Part shown: piece by piece, positions 8,165-17,849 of the stretch
How the letters are laid out: each line of letters begins with the position of its first letter
How positions within the stretch are numbered: the stretch's first letter is position 1
From: a bacterium
GTDB taxonomy: Bacteria; Bacillota; Clostridia; Oscillospirales; Acutalibacteraceae
Reading direction: 5' to 3'
Assembly (NCBI GenBank): GCA_022774755.1
Contig: JALFLK010000027.1
Coordinates: 1-57,836, forward strand
DNA: 57,836 nucleotides
The notes under the pieces: generated by a model
What the model saw: the letters and a program-made list of their open reading frames with translations, nothing else
Database searches by the model: none
What the model was told of the DNA's origin: nothing
Program-made: the position numbers and the translations under genes

Positions 8165-9583
8165 ATGTATAATCCGAAATCACTTAAAGCAGAGGAATTT
8201 ATTAACGATGAGGAAATAAAAGAAACTCTCAAATACGCCGACGAAAACAAGGACAATATGCCTCTTATAAGGCAAATACTTGACAAAGCAAAGCTGAGAA
8301 AGGGGCTTTCTCACAGAGAAGCCTCCGTATTGCTTGCCTGCGAGGACAAGGAGATAATTAACGAAATGTACGACCTTGCCTGTCAGATAAAAAAGGACTT
8401 TTACGGCAACAGAATTGTTATGTTTGCTCCTCTTTACCTTTCCAATTACTGCGTAAACGGCTGTGTTTACTGCCCTTATCACGCAAAGAACAAGCATATC
8501 TGCAGAAAAAAGCTGACTCAGGAGGAAATTGTAAAAGAGGTCACCGCCTTGCAGGATATGGGTCACAAACGCCTTGCTCTTGAAGCCGGCGAGGACCCTG
8601 TTAATAATCCCATAGAGTACATTCTGGAAAGCATTAAAACTATTTACAGCATTAAGCATAAAAACGGCGCTATCCGCAGAGTTAATGTAAATATTGCCGC
8701 CACCACCGTTGAAAATTACCGCAAGCTTAAGGAAGCAGGCATTGGAACTTACATTTTATTTCAGGAAACATACCACAAAGAAAGCTACGAAAAACTCCAC
8801 CCCACGGGACCCAAACACAATTACGCCTACCATACGGAGGCTATGGACAGAGCCATGGAGGGCGGTATTGACGATGTAGGCTTAGGCGTTCTGTTCGGTC
8901 TGGAGCTTTACAGATACGAGTTTGCAGGACTTTTAATGCATGCCGAGCATCTTGAGGAAGTCCACGGAGTTGGTCCTCACACAATCAGCGTACCGAGAAT
9001 CAAGCACGCAGACGACATTGACCCGGATGTTTTTGACAACAGCATAAGCGACGAAATCTTTGCAAAAATCGTTGCTCTTATCCGCATTGCCGTTCCCTAC
9101 ACGGGAATGATTATCTCCACCAGAGAAAGTCAGCAGGTAAGAGAAAGGGTGCTTAAATTAGGCGTTTCTCAAATCAGCGGAGCCTCAAGAACAAGCGTAG
9201 GCGGTTACTGCGAAGATGAACCTGAGGATGAAAATTCGGAACAGTTTGACGTCAGCGACAAGCGGACATTAGATGAGGTTGTAAAATGGCTTATGGAGCT
9301 TGGATATATTCCCTCCTTCTGCACCGCCTGCTACCGTGAGGGCAGAACAGGCGACCGATTTATGAGCCTTTGCAAAAACGGTCAGATTCAAAACTGCTGT
9401 CATCCAAACGCTTTGATGACACTCAATGAATTCTTGCAGGACTACGCCGGCGAGGATACCAAAAAAATCGGAGAAGAGCTTATAAAAAGAGAGCTTCCCA
9501 CGATTCCCAACGAAAAGGTCAGAAGAATTGCACAGGAGCATATTCTCGATATAAATAACGGCAAGAGAGATTTCAGATTTTGA
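8165..9583 (+). CDS. hydG: [FeFe]-hydrogenase H-cluster radical SAM maturase HydG
   Basis: Radical SAM tyrosine lyase (472 aa) that generates CO and cyanide ligands for the H-cluster. The N-terminal radical SAM motif YCVNGCVYCPYH is at about 94-105. The C-terminal region carries the second-cluster cysteines (FCTACYREGRTGDRF ... CKNGQIQNCCHP). Length and both cluster sites match HydG and distinguish it from ThiH, which lacks the C-terminal cluster. ATG 8165 follows AGAGGAAA; a more upstream ATG would put this Shine-Dalgarno inside the gene. Confidence 0.95.
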   Translation: MYNPKSLKAEEFINDEEIKETLKYADENKDNMPLIRQILDKAKLRKGLSHREASVLLACEDKEIINEMYDLACQIKKDFYGNRIVMFAPLYLSNYCVNGCVYCPYHAKNKHICRKKLTQEEIVKEVTALQDMGHKRLALEAGEDPVNNPIEYILESIKTIYSIKHKNGAIRRVNVNIAATTVENYRKLKEAGIGTYILFQETYHKESYEKLHPTGPKHNYAYHTEAMDRAMEGGIDDVGLGVLFGLELYRYEFAGLLMHAEHLEEVHGVGPHTISVPRIKHADDIDPDVFDNSISDEIFAKIVALIRIAVPYTGMIISTRESQQVRERVLKLGVSQISGASRTSVGGYCEDEPEDENSEQFDVSDKRTLDEVVKWLMELGYIPSFCTACYREGRTGDRFMSLCKNGQIQNCCHPNALMTLNEFLQDYAGEDTKKIGEELIKRELPTIPNEKVRRIAQEHILDINNGKRDFRF

Positions 9584-9613
9584 TGAACGGTTATTTTAGA
9601 AAGGGGTGCGCAT

Positions 9614-10822
9614 ATGAGCAATAATTTGAACGAAACTCCAAGTGCAAACCGACTGCATATCGGATTTTTCGGCAAGCGAAACAGCGGAAAATCTTCCCTT
9701 ATTAACGCCTTCACGGGTCAGGGAGTTTCCATTGTATCTGATGTTGCAGGCACAACCACCGACCCTGTTTACAAGCCTATGGAGCTTAACGGAATAGGCG
9801 CCTGTGTGCTTATCGACACCGCCGGATTTGACGACGAGGGCGAGCTTGGCAAAACCCGAGTGGAAAAAACACGCCTAGCGGCAGAAAAAACCGATGTTGC
9901 CGTAATCGTTTTTTCCGATATGAATATTGAGCAGGAGCTTTACTGGTACAATAGCTTTAAATCCAAAAAAACTCCCGTTATAGCCGTTATCAACAAGGCT
10001 GACATAATTGATGACAAAGACGCTTTAATGGAACTTATAAAAAAAGAAACAAAACAAACGCCCCTTGTTGTCAGCGCAAAAACCGGTGAAAATGTTAAAA
10101 AGCTTAAGGAGCTTGCCGTAAGGCTTGCGCCCTCGGATTTCGGCGCAGTCAGCATTACCGAGGGACTTTGCGGCGACGGCGACAGCGTTTTGCTGGTTAT
10201 GCCCCAGGATATCCAGGCGCCTACGGGCAGGCTGATTCTGCCCCAGGTGCAAACTATCAGAGATTTGCTGGACAAAAAGTGCCTTGTTACCTGCGTTACC
10301 ACCGACCGCCTACAAAAAGCCCTCGATTCCTTTAAACAGCCCCCCAAGCTGATTATCACCGACTCTCAGGTATTCAAAACCGTTTGGGACATAAAGCCAA
10401 AGGAAAGTATGCTGACCTCATTTTCGGTGCTTTTCGCCGCATATAAGGGTGATTTGCCCTACTATATCGAGGGGGCAAAGGCCATAGACAGCCTCAGCGA
10501 AAATTCCCGTGTGCTGATTGCAGAATGTTGTACCCACGCTCCTATGGACGAAGACATCGGCAGAGTTAAATTGCCGAGAATGCTTCGTCAGCGCTTCGGT
10601 CAGGGCTTGTCAGTAGATGTTGTCGGCGGAACAGATTACCCGGAGGATTTATCGCCTTACGACCTTGTTATTCAGTGCGGTGCGTGTATGTTTAACAGAA
10701 AATATGTGCTGTCACGCATTTACAGGGCAAAAAATCAAAAAATTCCTATGACAAATTACGGCGTAGCAATCGCACACCTTTGCGGTATACTGGATAAAAT
10801 AGATACCCCTTGCAGGAGGTAA
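9614..10822 (+). CDS. hydF: [FeFe]-hydrogenase H-cluster maturation GTPase HydF
   Basis: Scaffold GTPase (402 aa) on which the diiron precursor is assembled before transfer to HydA. The GTPase domain shows P-loop GKRNSGKSS (about 20-28), a TTTDP switch I and DTAGFDDEGE switch II. NKAD (about 125) provides guanine specificity. The C-terminal [4Fe-4S] domain has C-T-H (ECCTHAP) and QCGAC. Family proteins usually read HC-x-x-C, so the His ligand next to the last cysteine pair is Gln here. RBS AAAGGGGTG. Third maturase of the operon, 30 bases after hydG. Confidence 0.93.
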   Translation: MSNNLNETPSANRLHIGFFGKRNSGKSSLINAFTGQGVSIVSDVAGTTTDPVYKPMELNGIGACVLIDTAGFDDEGELGKTRVEKTRLAAEKTDVAVIVFSDMNIEQELYWYNSFKSKKTPVIAVINKADIIDDKDALMELIKKETKQTPLVVSAKTGENVKKLKELAVRLAPSDFGAVSITEGLCGDGDSVLLVMPQDIQAPTGRLILPQVQTIRDLLDKKCLVTCVTTDRLQKALDSFKQPPKLIITDSQVFKTVWDIKPKESMLTSFSVLFAAYKGDLPYYIEGAKAIDSLSENSRVLIAECCTHAPMDEDIGRVKLPRMLRQRFGQGLSVDVVGGTDYPEDLSPYDLVIQCGACMFNRKYVLSRIYRAKNQKIPMTNYGVAIAHLCGILDKIDTPCRR

Positions 10823-10823
10823 T

Positions 10824-11786
10824 ATGAAAAATAATTTTAGGCTGAAATTATCGTCAGCGCTTTTGTGCCTGTTTGTGTTAGCCGGGACTTTAGCAGGGTG
10901 CAATATAAGCGTAAATGTAGGTTCCACCTCACACGAAACCTCTGCTGATTCTTCCGCAGTTGACTACAAAACTTCCGACCCTGAAAATTCTTCTTCTTTT
11001 TCAGAAAATTCTTCCCTTGTTACCGTGCATTTTTTAGACGCAGGTCAGGGAGATTCCATTTTCTCCGAGCTGCCCGACGGCAAAACAATGCTTATTGACG
11101 CCTCAACCGCAGACTGCGGAGAAAATATTGTGAAATACATAAAAAACAAAGGTTACAGCAAGGTGGATTATCTTGTGGCAACCCACCCTCACGCCGACCA
11201 TATAGGCGGTATGACCCGGGTTGTAAATCAGCTGGACATAGGCGAAATTTATATGCCCAAGGCATCTGCAACAACAAAAACCTACAAAAATCTGCTGACG
11301 GCAATTAAGGATAAGGGCAAAAAAATAAACACCGCAAAAGCTGGTGTTGAGATGTTCAGCTACGACGGCATTTCGGCGAATATTCTTGCACCCAACTCAG
11401 ATGAATACGAAGAAACAAACAACTATTCCGCCGTTGTAAAGCTTGTCTGCGGAGAAAAATCCTTTTTGTTTATGGGGGATGCAGAAAAAGAATCGGAAGA
11501 CGAAATTAGGACAGATGTTTCCGCAGATGTATTAAAAGTCGGTCATCACGGCAGTTCTTCGTCAACCTCCGGCAAATTATTAAACAAGGTTTCTCCCCAA
11601 ATAGCGGTAATCTCCTGCGGAAAAGACAATTCCTACGGGCATCCCCACAAAGAAACCCTGTCTGCCCTTGAAAGCGCAGGGGTAAGGGTTTACCGCACGG
11701 ATGAAATGGGCACAATAACAGTTACAACAGACGGCAAAGCACTTGATGTTTCAACAGGCGGAGCCTCCGTGAAAGGAGAAATCTAA
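10824..11786 (+). CDS. ComEC/Rec2-like metallo-beta-lactamase-fold lipoprotein
   Basis: Predicted secreted lipoprotein of 320 aa. The N-terminus has a signal helix and lipobox LAGC at about residues 23-26, then a Ser-rich linker. From about residue 68 an MBL domain begins: FLDAGQGDS, the metal motif THPHADHIGG (about 120-129), GDAEKESE and VGHHGSSSS. This matches the extracellular ComEC C-terminal domain as a stand-alone hydrolase; the substrate, possibly nucleic acid, is not shown. Its AGGAGG site overlaps the end of hydF, and the stop overlaps the start of the DUF3006 gene. Confidence 0.85.
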   Translation: MKNNFRLKLSSALLCLFVLAGTLAGCNISVNVGSTSHETSADSSAVDYKTSDPENSSSFSENSSLVTVHFLDAGQGDSIFSELPDGKTMLIDASTADCGENIVKYIKNKGYSKVDYLVATHPHADHIGGMTRVVNQLDIGEIYMPKASATTKTYKNLLTAIKDKGKKINTAKAGVEMFSYDGISANILAPNSDEYEETNNYSAVVKLVCGEKSFLFMGDAEKESEDEIRTDVSADVLKVGHHGSSSSTSGKLLNKVSPQIAVISCGKDNSYGHPHKETLSALESAGVRVYRTDEMGTITVTTDGKALDVSTGGASVKGEI

Positions 11787-11998
11787 TGAGATATATCATT
11801 GACAGATTTGAGGGCGATACAGCGGTTTTGGAGGATGAAAACAAGGAATTTTTAAATGTTCCGAAATCTATTTTGCCCGAAAACTCCAACGAAAGCGACT
11901 GTCTTGTTTTTGAAGACGGAAAATACATAATTGATGAAGAAACAACCAAAGAGCTTAAAGAGGAAATATCCGACCTTATGGACGAGCTTTTTAATTAA
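11786..11998 (+). CDS. DUF3006 family protein
   Basis: Small 70-aa protein (MRYIIDRFEGDTAVLED at the start), typical of DUF3006, a five-stranded domain of unknown role that is often encoded beside or fused to MBL-fold ComEC-like proteins. Its ATG overlaps the last base of the MBL gene, and GAAAGGAG lies upstream, so the two are translationally coupled. The acidic C-terminus is a likely amphipathic helix. No signal peptide; probably cytoplasmic. Confidence 0.85.
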   Translation: MRYIIDRFEGDTAVLEDENKEFLNVPKSILPENSNESDCLVFEDGKYIIDEETTKELKEEISDLMDELFN

Positions 11999-12082
11999 AC
12001 TTTGGTGATCCTGGGTTTTATTTGGCAAAGGCATAATACTAAATTTTTATTATCGTTTCCTATCGGATTTTAGTATAATAAT

Positions 12083-12119
12083 GCTCCCCTGCGTTAGGCG
12101 TTTGGGGAGCGTTTGTTTT
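12083..12119 (+). terminator. Terminator after the MBL-DUF3006 genes
   Basis: GCTCCCC and GGGGAGC arms around a 14-base loop, followed by GTTTGTTTT. Confidence 0.75.
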
Positions 12120-12164
12120 CTCTTCAAAATGATCGGGGATTTGAGATTTTACGACATAAAATCA

Positions 12165-12214
12165 CCCCATATATCAGGTGTTATTAAGTCGCCTGATGTA
12201 TGGGGCTGTTTTTG
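12165..12214 (+). terminator. Long hairpin, probable second terminator
   Basis: A 14-bp stem (12165-12178 with 12192-12205, one G-T wobble) made of CCCCATATATCAGG and CCTGATGTATGGGG, followed by CTGTTTTTG. A near copy occurs at 48125-48170. The region 11999-12316 holds nothing else recognisable. Confidence 0.65.
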
Positions 12215-12316
12215 ATTATATTTCTTTTTCTGTTCCCTCAACGTTCGGGAAATGGTGTTCTAATTAAATTACGCCAACTGCTTGGGGCAAAATGGTCGAA
12301 CACTAAATTCAGCGGA

Positions 12317-12901
12317 TTAGGTATCGTTTTCCGGAGTATCTTCTGTGGTATCTTCCGGGGCGTCTTCTGCTAAAGGATTTGTACCCTCAACAACGATTTC
12401 GTCCTCTTCGTTTGAGGGGGTATATGTTGTTTCAGCCTCGGGTGCGCTTTCTTCAACATCCTGAGCAACACCGCCCTCTACCGCAGGCATATCTGTGATA
12501 ATTTCCTCTGTAACAAGCTCAAAACCGCTTACAAAGGTGTAGGGGATTCCGTAACCCAAAGCAACGCTTGCAATGGTCATAACGGCAGGATTAAGGCTTG
12601 CATTCAAAACATCGTGCAGAGGAAGTCCGGGAGCAACAGCGGCAACGATAATATAGAGTGCAGGCAGGTCAAGAATCAGCAAAGTTGCAAGGCTGAATCT
12701 TCTGACTGCTTTTCCCTCGCCGACTCTTGTTGCATAAAACACAAGCAAACCGAATACGGCAAAAACAACTGCTGTCAGAATTTCTTTAACGGGAAATGCC
12801 ATTGTTGAGGCAAAGCTCGTAAAGAAATAACTGCAAATAATGTAAGCAATTACCAAAAATGCAGAGAAGATAAGGTTAATGGTGTCTCTCTTATTTTTCA
12901 T
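12317..12901 (-). CDS. Membrane protein with acidic C-terminal tail
   Basis: A 194-aa protein with four predicted membrane segments (about residues 9-30, 38-60, 70-92 and 104-125), then about 60 residues very rich in E, D and T. The ATG at 12901 is chosen over a TTG six bases upstream because GGAGG then sits seven bases away. No family is recognised. It follows prmA on the same strand after about 80 bases that include a small hairpin (AGCTGTA/TACAGCT), so it may be separately controlled. Confidence 0.7.
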   Translation of the reverse strand: MKNKRDTINLIFSAFLVIAYIICSYFFTSFASTMAFPVKEILTAVVFAVFGLLVFYATRVGEGKAVRRFSLATLLILDLPALYIIVAAVAPGLPLHDVLNASLNPAVMTIASVALGYGIPYTFVSGFELVTEEIITDMPAVEGGVAQDVEESAPEAETTYTPSNEEDEIVVEGTNPLAEDAPEDTTEDTPENDT

Positions 12902-12980
12902 TTTCAAACCTCCGAAAATTTTATATTTTTATTCAGCTGTAATGATTTTACAGCTTAAATGTGACAATTATATGACAAAA

Positions 12981-13907
12981 TTAAATGTTTTTAGCCTTAG
13001 CCGCAAGGCATACCCAGCCGTTTTCGCCGTGTTCTTCAATAATATCAAAATCAGGCTCCAAAGAATTCACAACCTGGTCACGGCGAAGGTCAATAATTCC
13101 GCTCATAATATACACCGTGTCCTCTTTCATAAACTGCTTCACCTTGCCCGAAAGCTCAATTATTGCGTCAGCAACGATGTTTGCGGCGATTAAATCAAAC
13201 TTACCGCTGACCTTTTCGGTTAAATCTCCGCAAATTACGGAAAATTTGTCTTCAACGCCGTTTATTTTTGCATTGTCCTTAGCTGTATCTACTGCGATGG
13301 GGTCAATGTCCACTCCCAAAGCCGACTCTGCTCCTAACAGCAACGCTCCGATTGCCAAAATTCCGCTGCCGCAGCCAACATCAAGCACGCTGCCGCCGAC
13401 CTTTATATACTTTTCGATAAGCTCAAGGCACAGACGGGTGGTTTCGTGATTTCCCGTTCCGAAAGCAAGACCCGGGTCAATATTCAGTACGGCTCTGCCC
13501 TCGGGGTCAAAATCATCTCTCCAAGACGGACGGATAAGCAGTTTTTCTCCCACAGGTGTTGGGTTAAAGTACTTTTTCCAGTTGTTGCGCCAGTCCTCCT
13601 CGGCACAGCCCGATGTATCTATTTTATGGTCTATGCCTTCGCTTGTAAATCTTTCGGACAAAAATGCAACCGCCTCCGCAGGACTGACATCCGGCTCTAA
13701 ATATATATGTATATACGCCTTGGTTCTGTCCTTCTGCAAAAGCTCTTCGTCGATTAAGTTAATGTGGGCAATCTCCTGAACCTCTTGCTCAAGGGCGGCG
13801 TAATCCTCAATATATATGCCGTAAGGCACCACCATATTCGCAATATCCGAGGCTTTGTCAACATCGGCTGTGTGGATTTCAATTTTAATTTCCGTCCATT
13901 GGGGCAT
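12981..13907 (-). CDS. prmA: Ribosomal protein L11 methyltransferase
   Basis: S-adenosylmethionine-dependent enzyme (308 aa) that trimethylates ribosomal protein L11. The SAM-binding motif I is LDVGCGSGILAIGALLLG at about 174-191, with the upstream DPGLAFGTGNHETT signature of PrmA and IAANIVADAI as motif IV. The ATG at 13907 has AAAAGG at good spacing; the ATG nine bases earlier overlaps that site. Location next to dnaJ is a common arrangement in Firmicutes. Confidence 0.93.
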   Translation of the reverse strand: MPQWTEIKIEIHTADVDKASDIANMVVPYGIYIEDYAALEQEVQEIAHINLIDEELLQKDRTKAYIHIYLEPDVSPAEAVAFLSERFTSEGIDHKIDTSGCAEEDWRNNWKKYFNPTPVGEKLLIRPSWRDDFDPEGRAVLNIDPGLAFGTGNHETTRLCLELIEKYIKVGGSVLDVGCGSGILAIGALLLGAESALGVDIDPIAVDTAKDNAKINGVEDKFSVICGDLTEKVSGKFDLIAANIVADAIIELSGKVKQFMKEDTVYIMSGIIDLRRDQVVNSLEPDFDIIEEHGENGWVCLAAKAKNI

Positions 13908-14014
13908 ATTTAACATCCTTTTCAGTTGTTGTCTTCTAACATACTGATTTTATCACACATATATGGGTTTTGCAACCCAAATATCCTTATCAGCTTTCAA
14001 AGGACGCCCACAGC

Positions 14015-14049
14015 AAAAAACTGACTTCGTCCTTAAACGAAATCAGTTT
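14015..14049 (-). terminator. Terminator of the heat-shock operon
   Basis: On the - strand AAACTGATTTCGT pairs with ACGAAGTCAGTTT (one wobble) around a six-base loop and is followed by TTTT. It lies 27 bases after the dnaJ stop. Confidence 0.8.
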
Positions 14050-14075
14050 CAATAAGCTGAATTTACTTTATGCTA

Positions 14076-15218
14076 TTACTCACCGAACATTTTTTTGATT
14101 TTATCACGGAAGGTTTTTCTTTTTGTATAATTTTTATCGGTAGCCGTATCGTCAAGCTTTTTGATAAGCTCCCTCTGCTCCTTGGAGAGGTTGCGAGGTA
14201 CCTCTATTGTAACCTTCACATACTGGTCGCCTCTGCCTCTGCCGTTAAGGTACTGTATTCCCTTGCCCTTGAGCTTAAATATATCTCCCGGCTGAGTGCC
14301 CTCGTGAATAGTATATTTTACCTTACCGTCAAGCGTAGGAACTGTAATCTCTGCACCCAGCGCCGCCTGAGTAAAGGTTATGGGCATATCGCACCATACA
14401 TCGTTGCCTTTGCGTTCAAACACAGGATGAGGACGAACATTTATATAAACATGCAAATCTCCGGAGGCTCCGCCGTTTACGCCGTTGTTGCCGTGGCCGC
14501 CTACATTAAGAACCTGATTATCGTTAATGCCTGCCGGAATTGTAACCTCAACAGACTTTTTCACACGAACTCTGCCGTTGCCGTTACATTTTTTGCAGGG
14601 AGTTTCAACAATTTTTCCTCTGCCCTTACATGCGTCGCAGGTTCGCTGAGTCTGAACTACACCGAAAGGCGTTCTCTGGTTAATCGTCACCTTGCCTTTT
14701 CCGCCGCAAGCTGAGCAGGTTTTCGGTGTTGTTCCCTTTTGGGCGCCTGTGCCGTGACAATCGGAACAGGTTTCTATATTCTGATAAGTAACGGTTTTTT
14801 TACAGCCTTTTGCCGCCTCTTCAAAAGAAATATACAGATTCGTTTCTACATCTGCGCCTCTTCTGGGAGCGTTGGGGTTGGAGCCGTGTCTGCCGCCGAA
14901 ACCGCCGAAGCCACCGAAAAAGCTGTTGAAAATATCGTCAATATCAATGCCCTGTCCGTAAGGACTGCCGCCGCCTGCGCCGAAGTTGGGGTCAACGCCT
15001 GCGTGGCCGAACTGGTCGTATCGTGCACGCTTTTCTTTATCAGACAAAACCTCATAGGCTTCGTTTACCTCTTTGAACTTTTCCTCACAGGCTTTATCGC
15101 CGGGGTGCAGGTCGGGATGATACTTTTTTGCATTTTGTCTGTAGGCCTTTTTTATCTCATCCTCGGACGCTCCCTTTTGAACGCCCAGCACCTCGTAATA
15201 ATCTCTTTTTTCAGCCAA
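14076..15218 (-). CDS. dnaJ: Chaperone protein DnaJ
   Basis: Hsp40 co-chaperone (380 aa) that delivers substrates to DnaK and stimulates its ATPase. The J domain has HPD in [10 protein letters not shown] (about 31-40), then a Gly-rich linker and four zinc-finger motifs [24 protein letters not shown] and CKKCNGNG. The TTG at 15218 gives the family N-terminus [12 protein letters not shown] and lies six bases after GAGGTGA; a GTG nine bases upstream sits within that box. A perfect 10-bp hairpin (15245-15269) lies between dnaK and dnaJ and could tune the ratio of the two products. Confidence 0.95.
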   Translation of the reverse strand: MAEKRDYYEVLGVQKGASEDEIKKAYRQNAKKYHPDLHPGDKACEEKFKEVNEAYEVLSDKEKRARYDQFGHAGVDPNFGAGGGSPYGQGIDIDDIFNSFFGGFGGFGGRHGSNPNAPRRGADVETNLYISFEEAAKGCKKTVTYQNIETCSDCHGTGAQKGTTPKTCSACGGKGKVTINQRTPFGVVQTQRTCDACKGRGKIVETPCKKCNGNGRVRVKKSVEVTIPAGINDNQVLNVGGHGNNGVNGGASGDLHVYINVRPHPVFERKGNDVWCDMPITFTQAALGAEITVPTLDGKVKYTIHEGTQPGDIFKLKGKGIQYLNGRGRGDQYVKVTIEVPRNLSKEQRELIKKLDDTATDKNYTKRKTFRDKIKKMFGE

Positions 15219-15244
15219 AATCTTCACCTCTCATAACGTCTCAA

Positions 15245-15269
15245 ATGGCGTGATAGTATTTATCACGCC
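15245..15269 (-). other. dnaK-dnaJ intergenic hairpin
   Basis: Perfect 10-bp inverted repeat TGGCGTGATA / TATCACGCCA with a five-base loop and no T-run. It is more likely an mRNA processing or stability element than a full terminator. Confidence 0.6.
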
Positions 15270-15302
15270 ACCAAGACTGCCATATATATTATGGCTTATT
15301 TA

Positions 15303-17156
15303 TCAGTTGTTGTCAACATCGGTAAAGTCGGCGTCATACACATTGCCGTCTGCTCCGCCCTGTGGGTTGCCCGGATTTGCGCCCATATCCGGTCCCGGCT
15401 GAGCCTGCTGTCCCTGCTGAGGAGCCGCCTGCTGATACAGCCTTGAAGAAACATCGTAGAGAGCTTTCTGCAAATCATCCTTTGCAGTTTTAATCATCTC
15501 TGGGTCGTTCTTTGAAACAGCCTCTTTAAGTGCGGCTGATTTTGCGTTAAGAGTATTTTTATCTTCATCGGAAAGCTTGTCGCCGTTTTCATTTACAAGC
15601 TTTTCTGCCTGATAAGCCATATTTTCTGCTTCGTTCTTTGCGTCGATTTCTTCACGGCGCTTTTTATCCTCTGCGGCGTACTGCTCTGCCTCTTTAACAG
15701 CCTTGTCGATGTCTTCCTTAGACATATTTGTTGAAGAGCTGATAGTAATCTTCTGCTCTTTGCCTGTGCCTAAATCCTTAGCGGATACATTTACAATGCC
15801 GTTTGCGTCAATATCGAATGTAACCTCAATCTGAGGGATTCCTCTGGGAGCAGGAGCAATGCCCGTGAGAGCAAACAAACCCAGCTGTTTGTTATCTCTT
15901 GCAAATTCACGCTCACCCTGAAGGACGTTAATCTCAACCTGAGTCTGATTATCAGCGGCAGTAGAGAAAATCTGGCTCTTCTTTGTGGGGATAGTTGTGT
16001 TTCTGTCGATAATCTTTGTCATAACTCCGCCCATGGTTTCTACGCCCAATGAAAGAGGAGTAACATCCAAAAGCAACAGTCCTTCAACCTCGCCGCCTAA
16101 AACGCCTGCCTGAATTGCGGCGCCGATAGCAACACATTCGTCGGGGTTGATGCCCTTAAAGGGCTCTTTGCCGATAAGCTTCTTTACAGCCTCCTGAACG
16201 GCAGGAATTCTTGAAGAACCGCCTACCATAAGCACCTTGTCAATTTCGCCGATTTGCAGGCCCGAATCGTTAAGGGCTGTTCTGACAGGTCCCATTGTGT
16301 TTTCAACAAGGTCTGCTGTCAGTTCGTCAAACTTTGCTCTTGTCAACGTTAAATCCATATGCTTGGGGCCTGTTGCGTCTGCTGTAATAAAGGGCAGGTT
16401 TATAGCTGTTGATGTAACGCCTGAAAGCTCAATTTTAGCTTTTTCTGCCGCCTCTTTAAGCCTTTGCATAGCCATTTTGTCGTTAGTAAGGTCAACGCCT
16501 GTTTCAGCCTTAAAGCTTGAAACCATCCAGTCGATAATTCTCTTATCGAAGTCGTCGCCGCCCAAACGGTTATTACCTGCTGTTGCAAGAACCTCCTGAA
16601 CGCCGTCGCCCATTTCGATAATTGATACATCGAATGTACCGCCGCCTAAGTCATAAACCATAACCTTCTGGTCTTTTTCCTTATCAATTCCGTAAGAAAG
16701 AGCCGCTGCGGTAGGCTCGTTGATGATTCTCTTTACATCAAGACCTGCGATTTTACCTGCGTCCTTTGTAGCCTGACGCTGTGCATCTGTAAAATAAGCA
16801 GGAACGGTGATAACAGCCTGTGTGACTGTTTCGCCCAAATATGCCTCTGCGTCAGCCTTAAGCTTCTGCAAAATCATTGCTGAAATTTCCTGTGGTGTGT
16901 AGTTTTTGCCGTCGATTGCAACCTTGTGAGCAGTACCCATCTCTCTCTTAATTGAAGATACTGTACGGTCGGGGTTTGTAATAGCCTGGCGTTTAGCAAC
17001 CTGACCTACCATTCTTTCGCCTGTTTTAGAAAATGCAACTACCGACGGAGTAGTTCTTGCGCCCTCTGCGTTTGCAATAACAACAGGTTCGCCGCCTTCG
17101 ATTACTGCTACGCATGAATTTGTTGTACCTAAGTCAATACCGATTGTCTTTGCCAT
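15303..17156 (-). CDS. dnaK: Chaperone protein DnaK (Hsp70)
   Basis: ATP-dependent cytosolic chaperone (617 aa). Visible: phosphate-1 motif [18 protein letters not shown] at the N-terminus, [13 protein letters not shown] (phosphate-2), [11 protein letters not shown] (adenosine motif), the linker and beta-sandwich ([14 protein letters not shown]), an alpha-helical lid, and a Q/G/P-rich tail ending [10 protein letters not shown]. Length is normal for Gram-positive DnaK. Third gene of the CIRCE-controlled operon; 63 bases separate it from grpE, with a GGAGGAATT ribosome site. Confidence 0.98.
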   Translation of the reverse strand: MAKTIGIDLGTTNSCVAVIEGGEPVVIANAEGARTTPSVVAFSKTGERMVGQVAKRQAITNPDRTVSSIKREMGTAHKVAIDGKNYTPQEISAMILQKLKADAEAYLGETVTQAVITVPAYFTDAQRQATKDAGKIAGLDVKRIINEPTAAALSYGIDKEKDQKVMVYDLGGGTFDVSIIEMGDGVQEVLATAGNNRLGGDDFDKRIIDWMVSSFKAETGVDLTNDKMAMQRLKEAAEKAKIELSGVTSTAINLPFITADATGPKHMDLTLTRAKFDELTADLVENTMGPVRTALNDSGLQIGEIDKVLMVGGSSRIPAVQEAVKKLIGKEPFKGINPDECVAIGAAIQAGVLGGEVEGLLLLDVTPLSLGVETMGGVMTKIIDRNTTIPTKKSQIFSTAADNQTQVEINVLQGEREFARDNKQLGLFALTGIAPAPRGIPQIEVTFDIDANGIVNVSAKDLGTGKEQKITISSSTNMSKEDIDKAVKEAEQYAAEDKKRREEIDAKNEAENMAYQAEKLVNENGDKLSDEDKNTLNAKSAALKEAVSKNDPEMIKTAKDDLQKALYDVSSRLYQQAAPQQGQQAQPGPDMGANPGNPQGGADGNVYDADFTDVDNN

Positions 17157-17219
17157 AATAAATTCCTCCTAACCCAACGGGTTTGTTTGTTAATTAGATT
17201 TTGGTATAAGTTAAAATAA

Positions 17220-17837
17220 TCAGTCGCAGTTTGCAACCTGAACCATTGCGTGGCGAATTACCTTATCGCCGATTTTATATCCTTTTTGGAAAACCGAGGC
17301 GATTTGATTTTCGCCTAATTCTTCGTTTTCCACCTTAGAAACTGCATTGTGAAGCTGAGGGTCAAAGTCGTCGCCCACCTCTCCGAAAGAGGTGATTTTC
17401 AGCTTTTCAAAGGACTTTTCAAGCTGTTGGTTTACAAGCTCAATGCCCTTTTTAACCTCATCAGGAGCGTCTGCAAGGCTTTGCAATGCCATCTGCATAC
17501 TGTCTGCTACCGGCAGCAGCTCTTCAACCGCCTTTGCCGTTGCGTCGTCATAAATAGAGAGCTTTTCGTTTGCGGTGCGTTTTCTGTAATTATCATATTC
17601 CGCCGCAAGGCGCATATAGCTTTCTTTCTGCGATTCCAGCTTCTCCTGAAGCTGTTTAAGCTCGTCGTTTTTCTTATCTTTTTTTGATTCCTTTTTATCC
17701 TTCTTTTTTTTGTCGGCGGTTTTGCTTTCATCGGACTTATTTTCTTCCGACGGAACGTCTGTCTGTGTTTCTTCGGCGGTTTCTGCTGTCTGAGCCGTTG
17801 TCTGGTCTTGTTCTGTATTTTCCTTATCCTTACACAT
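17220..17837 (-). CDS. grpE: Nucleotide exchange factor GrpE
   Basis: Homodimeric thermosensing exchange factor for DnaK (205 aa). The N-terminal ~65 residues are a low-complexity acidic then lysine-rich stretch, followed by the long coiled coil (LQEKLESQKESYMRLAAEYD) and the beta-domain that ends with ATP-site contacts (GYKIGDKVIRHAMVQV). The C-terminal GYxxxxRVIRxAxV-type signature is clear. It lies between hrcA and dnaK, 12 bases after hrcA, with GGAGATG as ribosome site. Confidence 0.95.
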   Translation of the reverse strand: MCKDKENTEQDQTTAQTAETAEETQTDVPSEENKSDESKTADKKKKDKKESKKDKKNDELKQLQEKLESQKESYMRLAAEYDNYRKRTANEKLSIYDDATAKAVEELLPVADSMQMALQSLADAPDEVKKGIELVNQQLEKSFEKLKITSFGEVGDDFDPQLHNAVSKVENEELGENQIASVFQKGYKIGDKVIRHAMVQVANCD

Positions 17838-17849
17838 TTATTTCATCTC

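Noticed and set aside
14739..15236. Long open frames antisense to dnaJ, and similar ones antisense to gyrB and mnmE
   Set aside because: They mirror the codon bias of the true genes on the other strand and lack ribosome sites and domain signals.
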